DNA of 64,000 bases from Kutzneria buriramensis. GTDB lineage: Bacteria; Actinomycetota; Actinomycetes; Mycobacteriales; Pseudonocardiaceae. Every line of letters begins with the position of its first letter. The stretch's first letter is position 1. The notes beneath the pieces were generated by a model that saw only the letters and a list, made by a program, of their open reading frames with translations, did no database searches and was not told the DNA's origin. The translations under genes and the position numbers were made by a program. Shown one piece after another: positions 52,923 to 61,437 of this stretch. Location: contig NZ_QUNO01000002.1 of assembly GCF_003387475.1 (NCBI RefSeq), positions 744,001 to 808,000 of the forward strand, given 5' to 3'.

Positions 52923-54022
52923 AGCTGACCGGTTTCGGTCGGCAGGCCGAGCAGCAGACGGCCGACGAGTTCATACGTCGCCGGGTTGACCTGGAAGTGC
53001 GCGGTGGCGGTGTGCGCGTCCCGGAAACGGCGCTGCAATGGGGAATACTCGTAGATCGCGGAACCGCCGCCGAGGTCGTACACGGCGTCGACCACCTCCG
53101 CCGAGGTGCGCACGGCATGCGTGCAAGCCAGCCGCAGCGAGGTCCGCAGCTCGACGGAGACCGAGCCCGCAGCGGCGGCATCCCAGGCGTCGGAAATGGC
53201 CTGGTAGTACAGACCCCGAGCGGCCCGCAGCGATGCCTCGGCGGCGGCGAACGCGGCCTGCGTGGCCGACCGCTCGGCGGTCGACCGGCTGGATCCGGAC
53301 GGCTTACGCACCGACGCGAGCTCGATGAACTCGGTCATCGCGCCACGTGCGTTGCCCAGTGCGGCGGCGGCGATCGACGCCGCGAAGAACCCGAACAGCG
53401 GGAACCGCTGGAGGGTCCGGGACCCCTCAGGCGGGCCGTCGAGCACCGAGAACAGCCGCGAGTCCGGCACGAACACGTCCTTGGCGACGACGTCGGTGCT
53501 GCCGGTGCCCCGCAGGCCGGACGTCTTCCAGGTGTCGAGGATCTCCAGCTCCGCGGTGGGGAACGCCGCCGTCCGCACCTGCCCATCCTGAATGAAGCCG
53601 AGAAAGATCCACTCGGAGTGCCGGACACCGCTACAGAACGACCACCGGCCGCTGATCCGCACGCCCCCGTCGACCGGTGTGCCGGCCGCCTTCGGCGCCC
53701 ACACACCGGCGGCCACCGCGGTGGGGTCGCCGAACACCTCCTGACCGCCCTTGGCCGGCAGGTACGCGCCGAGCAGGCTGCTGGTCGCGGCGATCGACAC
53801 GCACCAGCCGGCGGACGCGTCGCCGACGGCGATGGTCTCCGCCGCCTCGAGGATCTCCATGGCGGTGGGCTCCGCGCCGCCGAGATCGGCGGTCAGGCCG
53901 ATGCGCAGCAGGTCGTGCGCCTTGAGCTCGTCGACGAGGCCGGGCGCCAGCCGGCGGCCCCGCTCGGTCTCGTCGGCCAGCTCGCGGGCGACCGCGGCGA
54001 CCTTCCGTGCGCTCGACAGCAT
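52919..54022 (-). CDS. Acyl-CoA dehydrogenase-fold flavoprotein (HsaA-like monooxygenase type)
   Basis: This 367-residue protein has the acyl-CoA dehydrogenase fold without the usual catalytic Glu context. 'AGWCVSIAATSSLLGAYLPA' and 'VRISGRWSFCSGVRHSEWIF' match the flavin-dependent hydroxylase subgroup (HsaA, DszC-like). 'GLRGTGSTDVVAKDVFVP' is the conserved beta-domain segment. Such enzymes hydroxylate phenols or oxidise sulfur or nitrogen using reduced flavin from a partner. It is first in the operon with the LLM and HxlR genes. Confidence 0.85.
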   Translation of the reverse strand: MLSSARKVAAVARELADETERGRRLAPGLVDELKAHDLLRIGLTADLGGAEPTAMEILEAAETIAVGDASAGWCVSIAATSSLLGAYLPAKGGQEVFGDPTAVAAGVWAPKAAGTPVDGGVRISGRWSFCSGVRHSEWIFLGFIQDGQVRTAAFPTAELEILDTWKTSGLRGTGSTDVVAKDVFVPDSRLFSVLDGPPEGSRTLQRFPLFGFFAASIAAAALGNARGAMTEFIELASVRKPSGSSRSTAERSATQAAFAAAEASLRAARGLYYQAISDAWDAAAAGSVSVELRTSLRLACTHAVRTSAEVVDAVYDLGGGSAIYEYSPLQRRFRDAHTATAHFQVNPATYELVGRLLLGLPTETGQL

Positions 54023-54032
54023 GCGCCCTCCA

Positions 54033-54071
54033 ACCGGTTCAGTTCTGTTACCGGTTCAATATTCTTACCGG
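54033..54071. promoter_or_regulatory. Three ACCGG repeats at 17-bp spacing in the divergent promoter region
   Basis: ACCGGTTCA occurs at 54033-54041 and 54050-54058, and ACCGG again at 54067-54071, each starting exactly 17 bp after the last. The stretch lies in the 81-bp gap between the dehydrogenase-like and monooxygenase genes and is AT-richer than its surroundings. It is the best candidate for the HxlR regulator's binding site. Confidence 0.6.
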
Positions 54072-54103
54072 GAGTCGCGCATGTCAACCGCTACCGTGGT
54101 CGG

Positions 54104-55600
54104 ATGACCGCCACGCACGTGGACGTGCTGATCGTCGGCGCCGGGCTGTCCGGGGTGAACGCGGCGTACCGGCTGCGCACCCGGACGCCGCGGCGGACGT
54201 ACACCATCCTCGAGGCGCGGGACGCCATCGGCGGCACGTGGGACCAGTTCCGCTACCCCGGCGTCCGCTCCGACTCCGACATGTTCACGCTGGGCTACCC
54301 CTTCCGACCGTGGCCGAGCCCCCAGGCCATCGCCGACGGCCCGTCGATCCTCGACTACGTGCGCGAAACCGCCGCCCTGAGCGGCATCGACCGCCAGATC
54401 CGGTTCCGGCACAAGGTGCTCACGGCCTCGTGGTCCACAAAGGACGCCCGCTGGACCGTCGAGGCCGTGCACGACGGCGAGCCGGTGGCGTTCACGTGCG
54501 CGTTTCTCTACCTGTGCAGCGGTTACTACAGCTACGACAGCGGGCACGTGGTCGACTTCCCCGGCCGGGACCACTTCGCCGGCGACATCGTGCATCCGCA
54601 GTTCTGGCCCGAGGACCTCGACTACGCCGGCAAGAACGTCGTGGTCATCGGCAGCGGCGCGACCGCCGTGACGCTCGTGCCGGCGCTGGCCGACAAGGCC
54701 GCGCACGTCACCATGCTCCAGCGCTCCCCCAGCTACGTCATAGCCCGCCCCGGCCAGGACGCGCTCGCCAACAAGATCCGCTCCGTACTGCCGGAGCGCC
54801 TCGCGCATCAGGTCAACCGGTCCAAGAACCTGGTGCTGAGCACCATTTTCTACCAGTACATGCGACGATTCCCCGACCGGGCCGCCGCTTTCCTCCGCAG
54901 GGGCGCCGCCGCCGGGCTCGGCGACACCGTGCCGGTCGACCCGCACTTCACGCCGGCGTACAAGCCGTGGGACCAGCGGCTGTGCCTGGTGCCCGACGGC
55001 GATCTGTTCAAGGCCTTGCGCGCCGACCAGGCCAGTGTCGTCACCGATCACATCGAGACGTTCACCGCCGGCGGCATCAAAGTGAAGTCCGGCCGCGAAC
55101 TGCCGGCGGACATCATCGTCACCGCGACCGGCCTGAAGGTCGTCGCCATGGGTGGCATCGCACTCACCGTGGACGGCAAGGCCGTCGACACGAGCACGTT
55201 GACCGTCTACAAGGGAATGATGTTCAGCGGCATTCCCAACCTGGCCTGGTGTGTGGGCTACGCCAACAACTCCTGGACACTGCGCGCCGACCTGACCTCG
55301 CAGTACGTCTGCCGCCTGCTCAACCACATGGACCGCGGCGGGTTCACCGTGTGCACGCCGACGCCGACCGAGCGCGACGCCACCAGCGGCCGGCCCATCC
55401 TCAACCTGACGTCCGGCTACGTCAAACGGGCCGAGGCGATCCTGCCCAAGCAGGGCCGGCGGCGGCCGTGGCGCACCCGCCAGAGCTACCTGGTCGACCT
55501 CGTCGACCTGCGCCTCACCCCGGTCACCGACGGCGTCATGCGTTTCACCACCGGTCCACGTGCAGCACCTCGTCCAGCGGCTGGCGCGGGGCGGGCCTGA
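54104..55600 (+). CDS. FAD-dependent Baeyer-Villiger-type monooxygenase
   Basis: This 498-residue class B flavoprotein monooxygenase has an N-terminal FAD-binding 'DVLIVGAGLSGVNAAYRL', then 'GGTWDQFRYPGVRSDSDM'. The exact BVMO fingerprint FxGxxxHxxxWP appears as 'FAGDIVHPQFWP' (about 160-171). The NADPH-binding 'NVVVIGSGATAVTLVPALA' follows. It should insert oxygen next to a carbonyl or oxidise a heteroatom. It is divergent from the flavoenzyme operon and overlaps the convergent nitroreductase gene by 56 bp. Its C-terminus is short of conserved features. Confidence 0.93.
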   Translation: MTATHVDVLIVGAGLSGVNAAYRLRTRTPRRTYTILEARDAIGGTWDQFRYPGVRSDSDMFTLGYPFRPWPSPQAIADGPSILDYVRETAALSGIDRQIRFRHKVLTASWSTKDARWTVEAVHDGEPVAFTCAFLYLCSGYYSYDSGHVVDFPGRDHFAGDIVHPQFWPEDLDYAGKNVVVIGSGATAVTLVPALADKAAHVTMLQRSPSYVIARPGQDALANKIRSVLPERLAHQVNRSKNLVLSTIFYQYMRRFPDRAAAFLRRGAAAGLGDTVPVDPHFTPAYKPWDQRLCLVPDGDLFKALRADQASVVTDHIETFTAGGIKVKSGRELPADIIVTATGLKVVAMGGIALTVDGKAVDTSTLTVYKGMMFSGIPNLAWCVGYANNSWTLRADLTSQYVCRLLNHMDRGGFTVCTPTPTERDATSGRPILNLTSGYVKRAEAILPKQGRRRPWRTRQSYLVDLVDLRLTPVTDGVMRFTTGPRAAPRPAAGAGRA

Positions 55601-56186
55601 AGCCGTCGCCGGTGTGGTAGGCAGTGGGGATCAGCGCCGCCTGGTGCACGTCGGCCGGCAGACCGAGGATCTCGGCGACCTCGGACTCGTACTTCAGGTG
55701 CAGCGTGGTCCAAGCGGTGCCTAGGCCGCGGGTGCGGGCGGCCAGCATGTAGCTCCACGCGGCCGGCAGCACGGAACCCCACAGCCCGGCCTGGTTGCCG
55801 GATCCGAGACCGCCGGGAACCCGAAGGCACGGGATGACCAGCACCGGAACCTGGCCCATGGTGTCGCCGAGTGCCGCGACGGAGGAGTGCACCCGCTGCT
55901 GCACCGCCGACCGCGCGGGGTCGGCGGCGAACAGCTTGCCGGCCGCGCCCGACGACTCCAGGTACTCGTCGCAGGCCCGCTTGTAGACGGCGCCGACCGC
56001 GGCCCGCTGGTCGGCGTCGGCGACGACCAGCCACTGCCAGCCCTGGCGGTTGGAGCCGCTGGGGGCCTGGAGGGCGATGGTGAGGCACTCCCGCACCACG
56101 GCCAGGTCCACCGGCCGGGTCAGGTCCAGCCGCTTGCGGACGGACCTGGTCGTGGTGAGGACGGTCTCCGCCGACATCTCGTTCAT
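55545..56186 (-). CDS. Nitroreductase-family FMN protein
   Basis: This 213-residue protein opens with 'TTRSVRKRLDLTRPV' followed by 'CLTIALQAPSGSNRQGWQWLVV', the FMN-binding region of the nitroreductase fold. A late 'RGLGTAWTTLHLKYE' segment is typical of the family. Members reduce nitro groups, quinones or flavins with NAD(P)H. It lies next to three flavin enzymes and might recycle flavin for them, though it is on the opposite strand to the monooxygenase. ATG 56186 is used; ATG 56177 is possible. Confidence 0.88.
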   Translation of the reverse strand: MNEMSAETVLTTTRSVRKRLDLTRPVDLAVVRECLTIALQAPSGSNRQGWQWLVVADADQRAAVGAVYKRACDEYLESSGAAGKLFAADPARSAVQQRVHSSVAALGDTMGQVPVLVIPCLRVPGGLGSGNQAGLWGSVLPAAWSYMLAARTRGLGTAWTTLHLKYESEVAEILGLPADVHQAALIPTAYHTGDGFRPAPRQPLDEVLHVDRW

Positions 56187-56246
56187 ACGTCCATGCCTAC
56201 CAGCGGCGTCCAGGCAGCGCCGCTTCGAACGAGGTGTAGCCGGCCT

Positions 56247-58406
56247 TCACAGCAGCTTGTCGAGGGTGATGGGCAGGTCGCGGACGCGCTTGCCGGTGGC
56301 GTTGTGCACGGCGTTGGCGACGGCGCCGGCGACACCGACGATGCCGAGCTCGCCGAGGCCCCGCGCGCCGAGCGGGCTGAAGACGGTGTCGGGGTAGTTG
56401 AGGAACTGCACGTCGACGTGCGGGATGTCGGCGTTGACCGGCACCAGGTAGGCGGCCATGTTGGCGCCGGCATAGCGGCCGGTGTCGGGCTCGACCCGGC
56501 TGTCCTCCAGCAGCGCGCCGCCGATGCCCATGACGACGGCGCCGAGGACCTGGCTGCGGGCGGTCTTCTCGTTGACGATCGTGCCGGCGTCGATCACGGT
56601 CAGCCACCGCGACACCCGCGGCTCGCCGGTCCACCGGTTGACCCGCACCTCGCAGAAGTGCGCGCCGAACGACAGGTAGCCGTAGCCCTTGGTGGTGCCG
56701 CTGGGCAGCGACGACGTGCCCTCGACGGCGGGCAGGTCCATCGCGGTGAGCAGGCTGCCGAAGCTCATCGACACGCCGTCGGCGCTGACCATGCCGTTGG
56801 CGTACGTCGGCGTCTTGCCGTTGAAGGGAGAGGCCGGATTCGTGGCGGCCTGTGCAATGAGGGCCGCCTTCGCGGCGTCGGCGGCGGCCAGGACGGCCGG
56901 GCCGTTGCTGGACGTCGAGGTGGAGCCGCCGGCGGGCGTGGCGACCGGCAGCGAGGAGTCGCCGAGCTCGGGCACGATCGACCCGGCCGGGATGCCCAGG
57001 GCCTGCGCGCCGAGGATGGCGAAGACGGTGAACTGGCCGGTGCCGAGGTCCGCGCCGGTGCCGGAGACGACCGCGGTTCCGTCGGCCTGCAACCGGACCT
57101 TGATCGTGGACTTCGACCGCGACGCCGGGTAGGTGGCGGTCGCGGTGCCGAGCCCGACCAGCCAGTCGCCGTCGCGGACCGAGCCGGGCACGGGATTGCG
57201 TTTGTCCCATCCGAAGGCGCTGGCGCCGGCCGTGTAGCACTCGTCCAGATGCTTGCTGGACCAGGGATTTCCGCTGTTCGGGACCTTCACTGCGTAGTTC
57301 TTCTGGCGCAGCGCCAGGGGATCCATGCCGAGCTTGAACGCCAGCTCGTCCATGGCGCTCTCCAGCGCGAAGGCCCCGTGCGTCTCCCCGGGCGCCCGCA
57401 TCGGCGTCATCGCCGACACGTCCAACGGCACGAAAGCCCTGGTGACGTGCAGGTTCGGCGACGCGTAGGTGGTCAGCGACTGGTTGGCGACGTTCTCCAT
57501 GGACGGCCCGGACTGCGACTTTCCGGACACGCCCTCGTGCTTGATCGCCACGAGCGTGCCGTCCTTGGCCGCGCCGAGTGTCACCGTCTGGTGCGACGGC
57601 GGCCGATGCCCGGACACGGCGAACGTCTGCTCGCGGGTCAGCGCGACCTTGACCGGCCGCCCCAGCGCGCGGGCGGCGGCCGCGGCCAGCGGCACGTGCG
57701 CCCAGTTGCCGATCTTTCCTCCGAAGGCCCCGCCCACATAGGGATTCACGACGTGCACTTTGGACTGATCGACGCCGAGCGCCCGCGCCATGTGGCTGAC
57801 GACGTTCATCACGCCCTGCGTCGCCGTGTACAGCGTGAGCCGGTCGTCGGTCCAGACCGCGACCGCCGCGTGCGGCTCCATCGGGTTGTGATGCTGGTGC
57901 GGTGTGGTGTACACAGCCGACACCGTCACGTCGCTGGCCGCCAGCGCGGCGTCGATGGAGGTCACACCGGGGGCGAGGACCTCGGCGACGGGACTGCTCG
58001 TCGGGGTCGCGGTCGCGACGCCGGCGGCGAAGTCCACGTTGCCCGGCTTGACGTCGTAGGTCGGCGCGATCAGCGAGGCGGCGTCCCGGGCGTGCTCGAA
58101 GGTGTCGGCGACGACCATGCCGATCACCTGTCCGTTGTACCGGACCCCGTTGTCCTGCAACACGGGCGCGGTCTCGTCGGTGGAGTTGTCGCCGTAGCCG
58201 AAGAGCTTCAACGGATTGAACGGCGTGTAGACCGCCAGCACGCCCGGCGCGGCCAGCGCGGCGGTGGCGTCCATCGCCGTCACCGTGCCGAGCGCGATCG
58301 TGCTGGTGACCAGATACCCGTACGCGGTGGCGACGTTGTCGGCCGCGAAGACCGCGCCACCGGTGACCTTGAGCCGGGATTCGACCCGGGACAGCGACAC
58401 GGTCAT
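56247..58406 (-). CDS. Molybdenum-cofactor subunit of a xanthine dehydrogenase-family aldehyde oxidoreductase
   Basis: This 719-residue large subunit (YagR/PaoC-like) has the cofactor-binding 'VNPYVGGAFGGKIGNWAH', 'MRAPGETHGAFALESAMDEL' and, near the end, 'LGARGLGELGIVGVAGAV', which carries the catalytic Glu. The family oxidises aldehydes or N-heterocycles with water. The three genes here are arranged 2Fe-2S, FAD, Mo with overlaps, as in the paoABC operon of enteric bacteria. No PaoD/XdhC maturation gene is next to it. The start ATG 58406 overlaps the FAD subunit stop. Confidence 0.93.
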   Translation of the reverse strand: MTVSLSRVESRLKVTGGAVFAADNVATAYGYLVTSTIALGTVTAMDATAALAAPGVLAVYTPFNPLKLFGYGDNSTDETAPVLQDNGVRYNGQVIGMVVADTFEHARDAASLIAPTYDVKPGNVDFAAGVATATPTSSPVAEVLAPGVTSIDAALAASDVTVSAVYTTPHQHHNPMEPHAAVAVWTDDRLTLYTATQGVMNVVSHMARALGVDQSKVHVVNPYVGGAFGGKIGNWAHVPLAAAAARALGRPVKVALTREQTFAVSGHRPPSHQTVTLGAAKDGTLVAIKHEGVSGKSQSGPSMENVANQSLTTYASPNLHVTRAFVPLDVSAMTPMRAPGETHGAFALESAMDELAFKLGMDPLALRQKNYAVKVPNSGNPWSSKHLDECYTAGASAFGWDKRNPVPGSVRDGDWLVGLGTATATYPASRSKSTIKVRLQADGTAVVSGTGADLGTGQFTVFAILGAQALGIPAGSIVPELGDSSLPVATPAGGSTSTSSNGPAVLAAADAAKAALIAQAATNPASPFNGKTPTYANGMVSADGVSMSFGSLLTAMDLPAVEGTSSLPSGTTKGYGYLSFGAHFCEVRVNRWTGEPRVSRWLTVIDAGTIVNEKTARSQVLGAVVMGIGGALLEDSRVEPDTGRYAGANMAAYLVPVNADIPHVDVQFLNYPDTVFSPLGARGLGELGIVGVAGAVANAVHNATGKRVRDLPITLDKLL

Positions 58407-59365
58407 CGCGCACCCGCCAACGCCCGCGCGATGGTCCGCTGCACCAGCGGCAGCTTGAACGCGTTGTCCCCCAACGGCTTCGCCCCGACCACTGCCAACT
58501 TCGCCGCCTCCAGGTAGCTCTCCTCGGTGGCCGGTTTGCCGCGCAGCGCTTCCTCCGTAGCCGGCAACCGCCACGGCCGGGTGCCGACGCCGCCGACCGC
58601 GATCCGGGCGTCCCGCACCACGCCGCGGTGCACGTCCACCGCCACCGCGGCCGAGGCCAGCGCGAACTCGTAGGACGTTCGGTCCCGAACCTTCACGTAT
58701 GCCTGCGGCCAGTCGCAGGCCGGCACGATCACCTCGGTGATCAGCTCGCCGGGTCGCAGCTGGTTCTCCACCGCCGGCGTGTCGCCCGGCAGCCGGTAGA
58801 AGTCGGCCAACCGCACCACCCGCTGGCCGTGCCGGTCCTGCAACCGGATCGAGGCGTCCAGCGCGACCAGCGCCACCGCCAGGTCGCTGGCGTGTGTCGC
58901 GACGCAGGAGGCGCTGGTGCCGAGGACGGCGTGCGTCCGGTTGGCCCCGTTGACGGCCGGGCAACCGCTGCCCGGTTTGCGCTTGTTGCACGGCATGCGC
59001 ACGTCACGGAAGTAGTCGCAGCGGGTGCGCTGCAAGAGGTTGCCGCCGATGCTGGCCATGTTGCGCAGCTGCGGCGAGGCGCTCAGCCGCAACGCGGTGG
59101 CCACCATGGACCAGCGCGAGGCCACCTCATGGTGCACGGCGACGTCGGCCATCCGCTCCAGCGCGCCGATTCTCAGGCCGGCCGGCGTGCACTGGATCCC
59201 CCGCAGCGGCAGGGAGTTGATGTCGACGACGTGCGCCGGCGTCATCACCTCCAGTTTCATCAGGTCCACCAGCGTGGTGCCGCCGGCGAGATAGGACGTG
59301 CCGTCGCCACCCTGGGTAAGCGCTTGCCGCACGGAGGCCGCAGCGCCGTAGCCGAAGCCCCTCAT
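58403..59365 (-). CDS. FAD subunit of the aldehyde oxidoreductase (YagS-like)
   Basis: This 320-residue FAD-binding subunit has 'YLAGGTTLVDLMKLEVMTP' and 'MASIGGNLLQRTRCDYFRD' at the flavin site. It also has the cysteine loop 'MPCNKRKPGSGCPA', which in PaoB binds an extra 4Fe-4S cluster. It passes electrons from the Fe-S subunit to an acceptor. ATG 59365 overlaps the preceding stop; a GTG one codon earlier is possible. Confidence 0.93.
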   Translation of the reverse strand: MRGFGYGAAASVRQALTQGGDGTSYLAGGTTLVDLMKLEVMTPAHVVDINSLPLRGIQCTPAGLRIGALERMADVAVHHEVASRWSMVATALRLSASPQLRNMASIGGNLLQRTRCDYFRDVRMPCNKRKPGSGCPAVNGANRTHAVLGTSASCVATHASDLAVALVALDASIRLQDRHGQRVVRLADFYRLPGDTPAVENQLRPGELITEVIVPACDWPQAYVKVRDRTSYEFALASAAVAVDVHRGVVRDARIAVGGVGTRPWRLPATEEALRGKPATEESYLEAAKLAVVGAKPLGDNAFKLPLVQRTIARALAGAR

Positions 59366-59934
59366 CACTTCTCACCTCGAGCCTGTTTGACCGCGTCCAC
59401 GATGTTGGAGTAGGCGCCGCACCGGCAGATGTTGCCGGACATCGCCTCACGGATGTCGTCGTCCGTGTGGACCGACCGGTCCGAGACCACCTCGACCGCG
59501 GACATGATCTGGCCGGATGTGCAGAAGCCGCACTGGAATCCGTCGCAGTCGACGAAGGCCTGTTGCACGGGATGCAACGCATCGCCGTCGGCGATGCCCT
59601 CGATCGTCGTCACGTTCTTGCCCACACAGGTGATCGCGAGCGTCAGGCAGGACACCACGCGACGGCCGTCCACATGCACCGTGCAGGCCCCGCACTGTCC
59701 GCGGTCACAGCCCTTCTTGGTGCCGGTCAGGCCGATCCGCTCACGCAACGCATCCAGCAGCGTGACTCCCGGATCGGCGTCCAGTTCGTACGGCTTGCCG
59801 TTGACGCTCAACCGAATCCGCGCCGGCGGAACCGGATCGGCCCAGGCCCGGCCGGGCGCCCACGCAACCGTGCCGGCCACCGACGCGGCCGCCGCCCCGC
59901 CCAGAAATCCGCGCCGCGACACACTTCCTGCCAT
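59365..59934 (-). CDS. Tat-exported 2Fe-2S subunit of the aldehyde oxidoreductase (YagT-like)
   Basis: This 189-residue protein begins with a twin-arginine signal ('SVSRRGFLGGAAAASVAG'), so the whole complex is expected to be exported folded. Two 2Fe-2S domains follow: 'GCDRGQCGACTVHVDG' with a later 'SCLTLA', and 'CGFCTSGQIMSAV' with 'NICRCGAYSNIV'. ATG 59934 has GAGGG 5 nt upstream and directly precedes the Tat motif. It is the first gene of the three-subunit operon. Confidence 0.93.
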   Translation of the reverse strand: MAGSVSRRGFLGGAAAASVAGTVAWAPGRAWADPVPPARIRLSVNGKPYELDADPGVTLLDALRERIGLTGTKKGCDRGQCGACTVHVDGRRVVSCLTLAITCVGKNVTTIEGIADGDALHPVQQAFVDCDGFQCGFCTSGQIMSAVEVVSDRSVHTDDDIREAMSGNICRCGAYSNIVDAVKQARGEK

Positions 59935-60074
59935 GCGACCCTCCCAGATAGGTGGTCGATGCGGCGGAATCGACATCACTGTCGGTGAGGCTAGCAGCAC
60001 GCGCGATTGACAGTCATCGACCTGCGTAGTGAGATGACTGCACCGCCGCGTCCTTGTGTACCGAGGAGGACGAC

Positions 60075-61178
60075 ATGAGGGTCGCTGCGACGCTGGTCGC
60101 CAGTCTGACCTTGAGCACGACCGTGTTGGTCGGACAGGCCGCCGCCGCTCCGGCTGACACCACCCCTGCCGCCTGCCCGGTCGTCGCGCCGATGCTGACC
60201 GCCGCCAACACCTGGCTCGCCAACGGGACCGACCTGGCCTCGGCGAGTTGGCAGAACGCCGTCTTCCACGTCGGCAACCTGGCCATGGTGCTGACCAGTG
60301 GCCAGTCCAACCACAAGACGCTGCCGTGGGCCCAGGCGCTGAACTATTAGTTGATCACCGATCCGGCCAACGAGTTCAACCCGGCCGACGAGGCCGCCGG
60401 GGAGGCCTACCTCGACCTGTACCACTACTTCCACCCGGACCCGCCGATCCTGGCCGCGCTGCGCCAGCGCGTCGCCGACGAGGTGGCCAGCGTCCAGGCC
60501 GGCCACGTCAGGTACTGGAACACCGTGGACGCGCTGAACCAGGCGTGGCCGCAGTTCGTCCGGCTGGGCGTGATGGACTCCAAGCCCGAGGACATCCAGG
60601 CGGCCCAGGAGCTGTTCCACTACACGGAGAAGCGGGCCGGCGGCTTCGGCCTGTTCAACGAGTTCACCGGCCTGTGGTACCACGACGCGAGCAAGGTCGG
60701 CTCGTTCGAGTTCTGGTCCCGCGGCAACGGCGAGGCGCTGGCCGCGCTGGCCACCGTGCTCCAGTGGCTACCGCAGAACGACCCGAACCGGCCGGAGTAC
60801 GTGCGGGTGTTCCAGAAGATGGCCAACACCCTTCGACTGGTCCAGCGATCCGACGGTTTCTGGAACGTCGACCTGCTCAACCCCTTCGACCATCCGGGTC
60901 CGGAGAGCAGCGGCACCGCGCTGTTCGCCTACGCCCTGGGCTGGGGGGTGAACAACGGCGTCCTGGACGCCAAGAAGTTCACGCCGACCGTCACCAAGGC
61001 GTGGCACGCCCTGACCACCAAGGCCTTGCAGCCCAACGGCGTGCTCGGCTACGTGCAGGGTGACGCTGCCGGCCCGCGCGGCGCGCAGCCGGTCAAGGCG
61101 ACCGACACCGCCGCCTACGGGGTCGGCGCCTACCTGATGGCCGGGCAGCAGGTGGCGAAGCTGACCCCGGGCTGCTGA
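60075..61178 (+). pseudogene. GH105-type secreted unsaturated glycuronyl hydrolase interrupted by an in-frame amber codon
   Basis: The reading frame from ATG 60075 (strong GGAGG site, signal peptide to about residue 24) is stopped by TAG at 60348-60350, codon 92. It then continues in the same frame without another stop to 61178. The two halves join at 'WAQALNY' then 'LITDPANEFNPADEAAGEAY'. The downstream part has the family motifs 'FWSRGNGEALAALATVLQWL' and 'QRSDGFWNVDLL'. The enzyme would hydrolyse unsaturated galacturonyl or rhamnogalacturonyl oligosaccharides. One base change explains the stop. It may be a recent pseudogene, a read-through site or a sequencing error; a TTG right after the stop could also allow restart. 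Confidence 0.82.
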
Positions 61179-61181
61179 GTT

Positions 61182-61386
61182 CTTGCCGCGCGTTCCGCGC
61201 GGGACGAGGCCGCTCGTGACCGGTGCTGTGTCCTTTGCGCCGCCTCCGGCGGCGCGGCTCGGCCGCTCGTGACCGGCGCCTTCCCTGGCCGGATTTCGAT
61301 CGCTCGCGTCGGCTCGGGTGGTGGGGCGAGTCGGGTGGCGAGCGATCGAAATCCGGCGACGGTCCAGGCACCGGCGCGGCCTCGCG
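61182..61386. repeat. Family C palindromic repeat, copy 2 (inverted relative to copy 1)
   Basis: The inner perfect 19-bp arms are 61278-61296 and 61339-61357 (core GATTTCGATCGCTCG). The left flank 61182-61226 closely matches the reverse complement of 34858-34903. The right flank 61368-61386 exactly matches the reverse complement of 34753-34771. A second CCGCTCGTGACCGG unit lies at about 61263-61276. The element fills most of the gap between the GH105 and caspase genes. Confidence 0.88.
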
Positions 61387-61410
61387 ACTTCAGCTTGGCG
61401 GGCGGCGGTT

Positions 61411-61437
61411 ACCCTGCGCGGTATGACCGCGCAGGGT
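61411..61437. promoter_or_regulatory. Perfect 12-bp hairpin with the caspase start codon as its loop
   Basis: ACCCTGCGCGGT (61411-61422), then ATG (61423-61425), then the exact complement ACCGCGCAGGGT (61426-61437). The structure could sequester the start codon in mRNA or bind a dimeric protein in DNA. No clear ribosome-binding site precedes the ATG. Confidence 0.7.
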
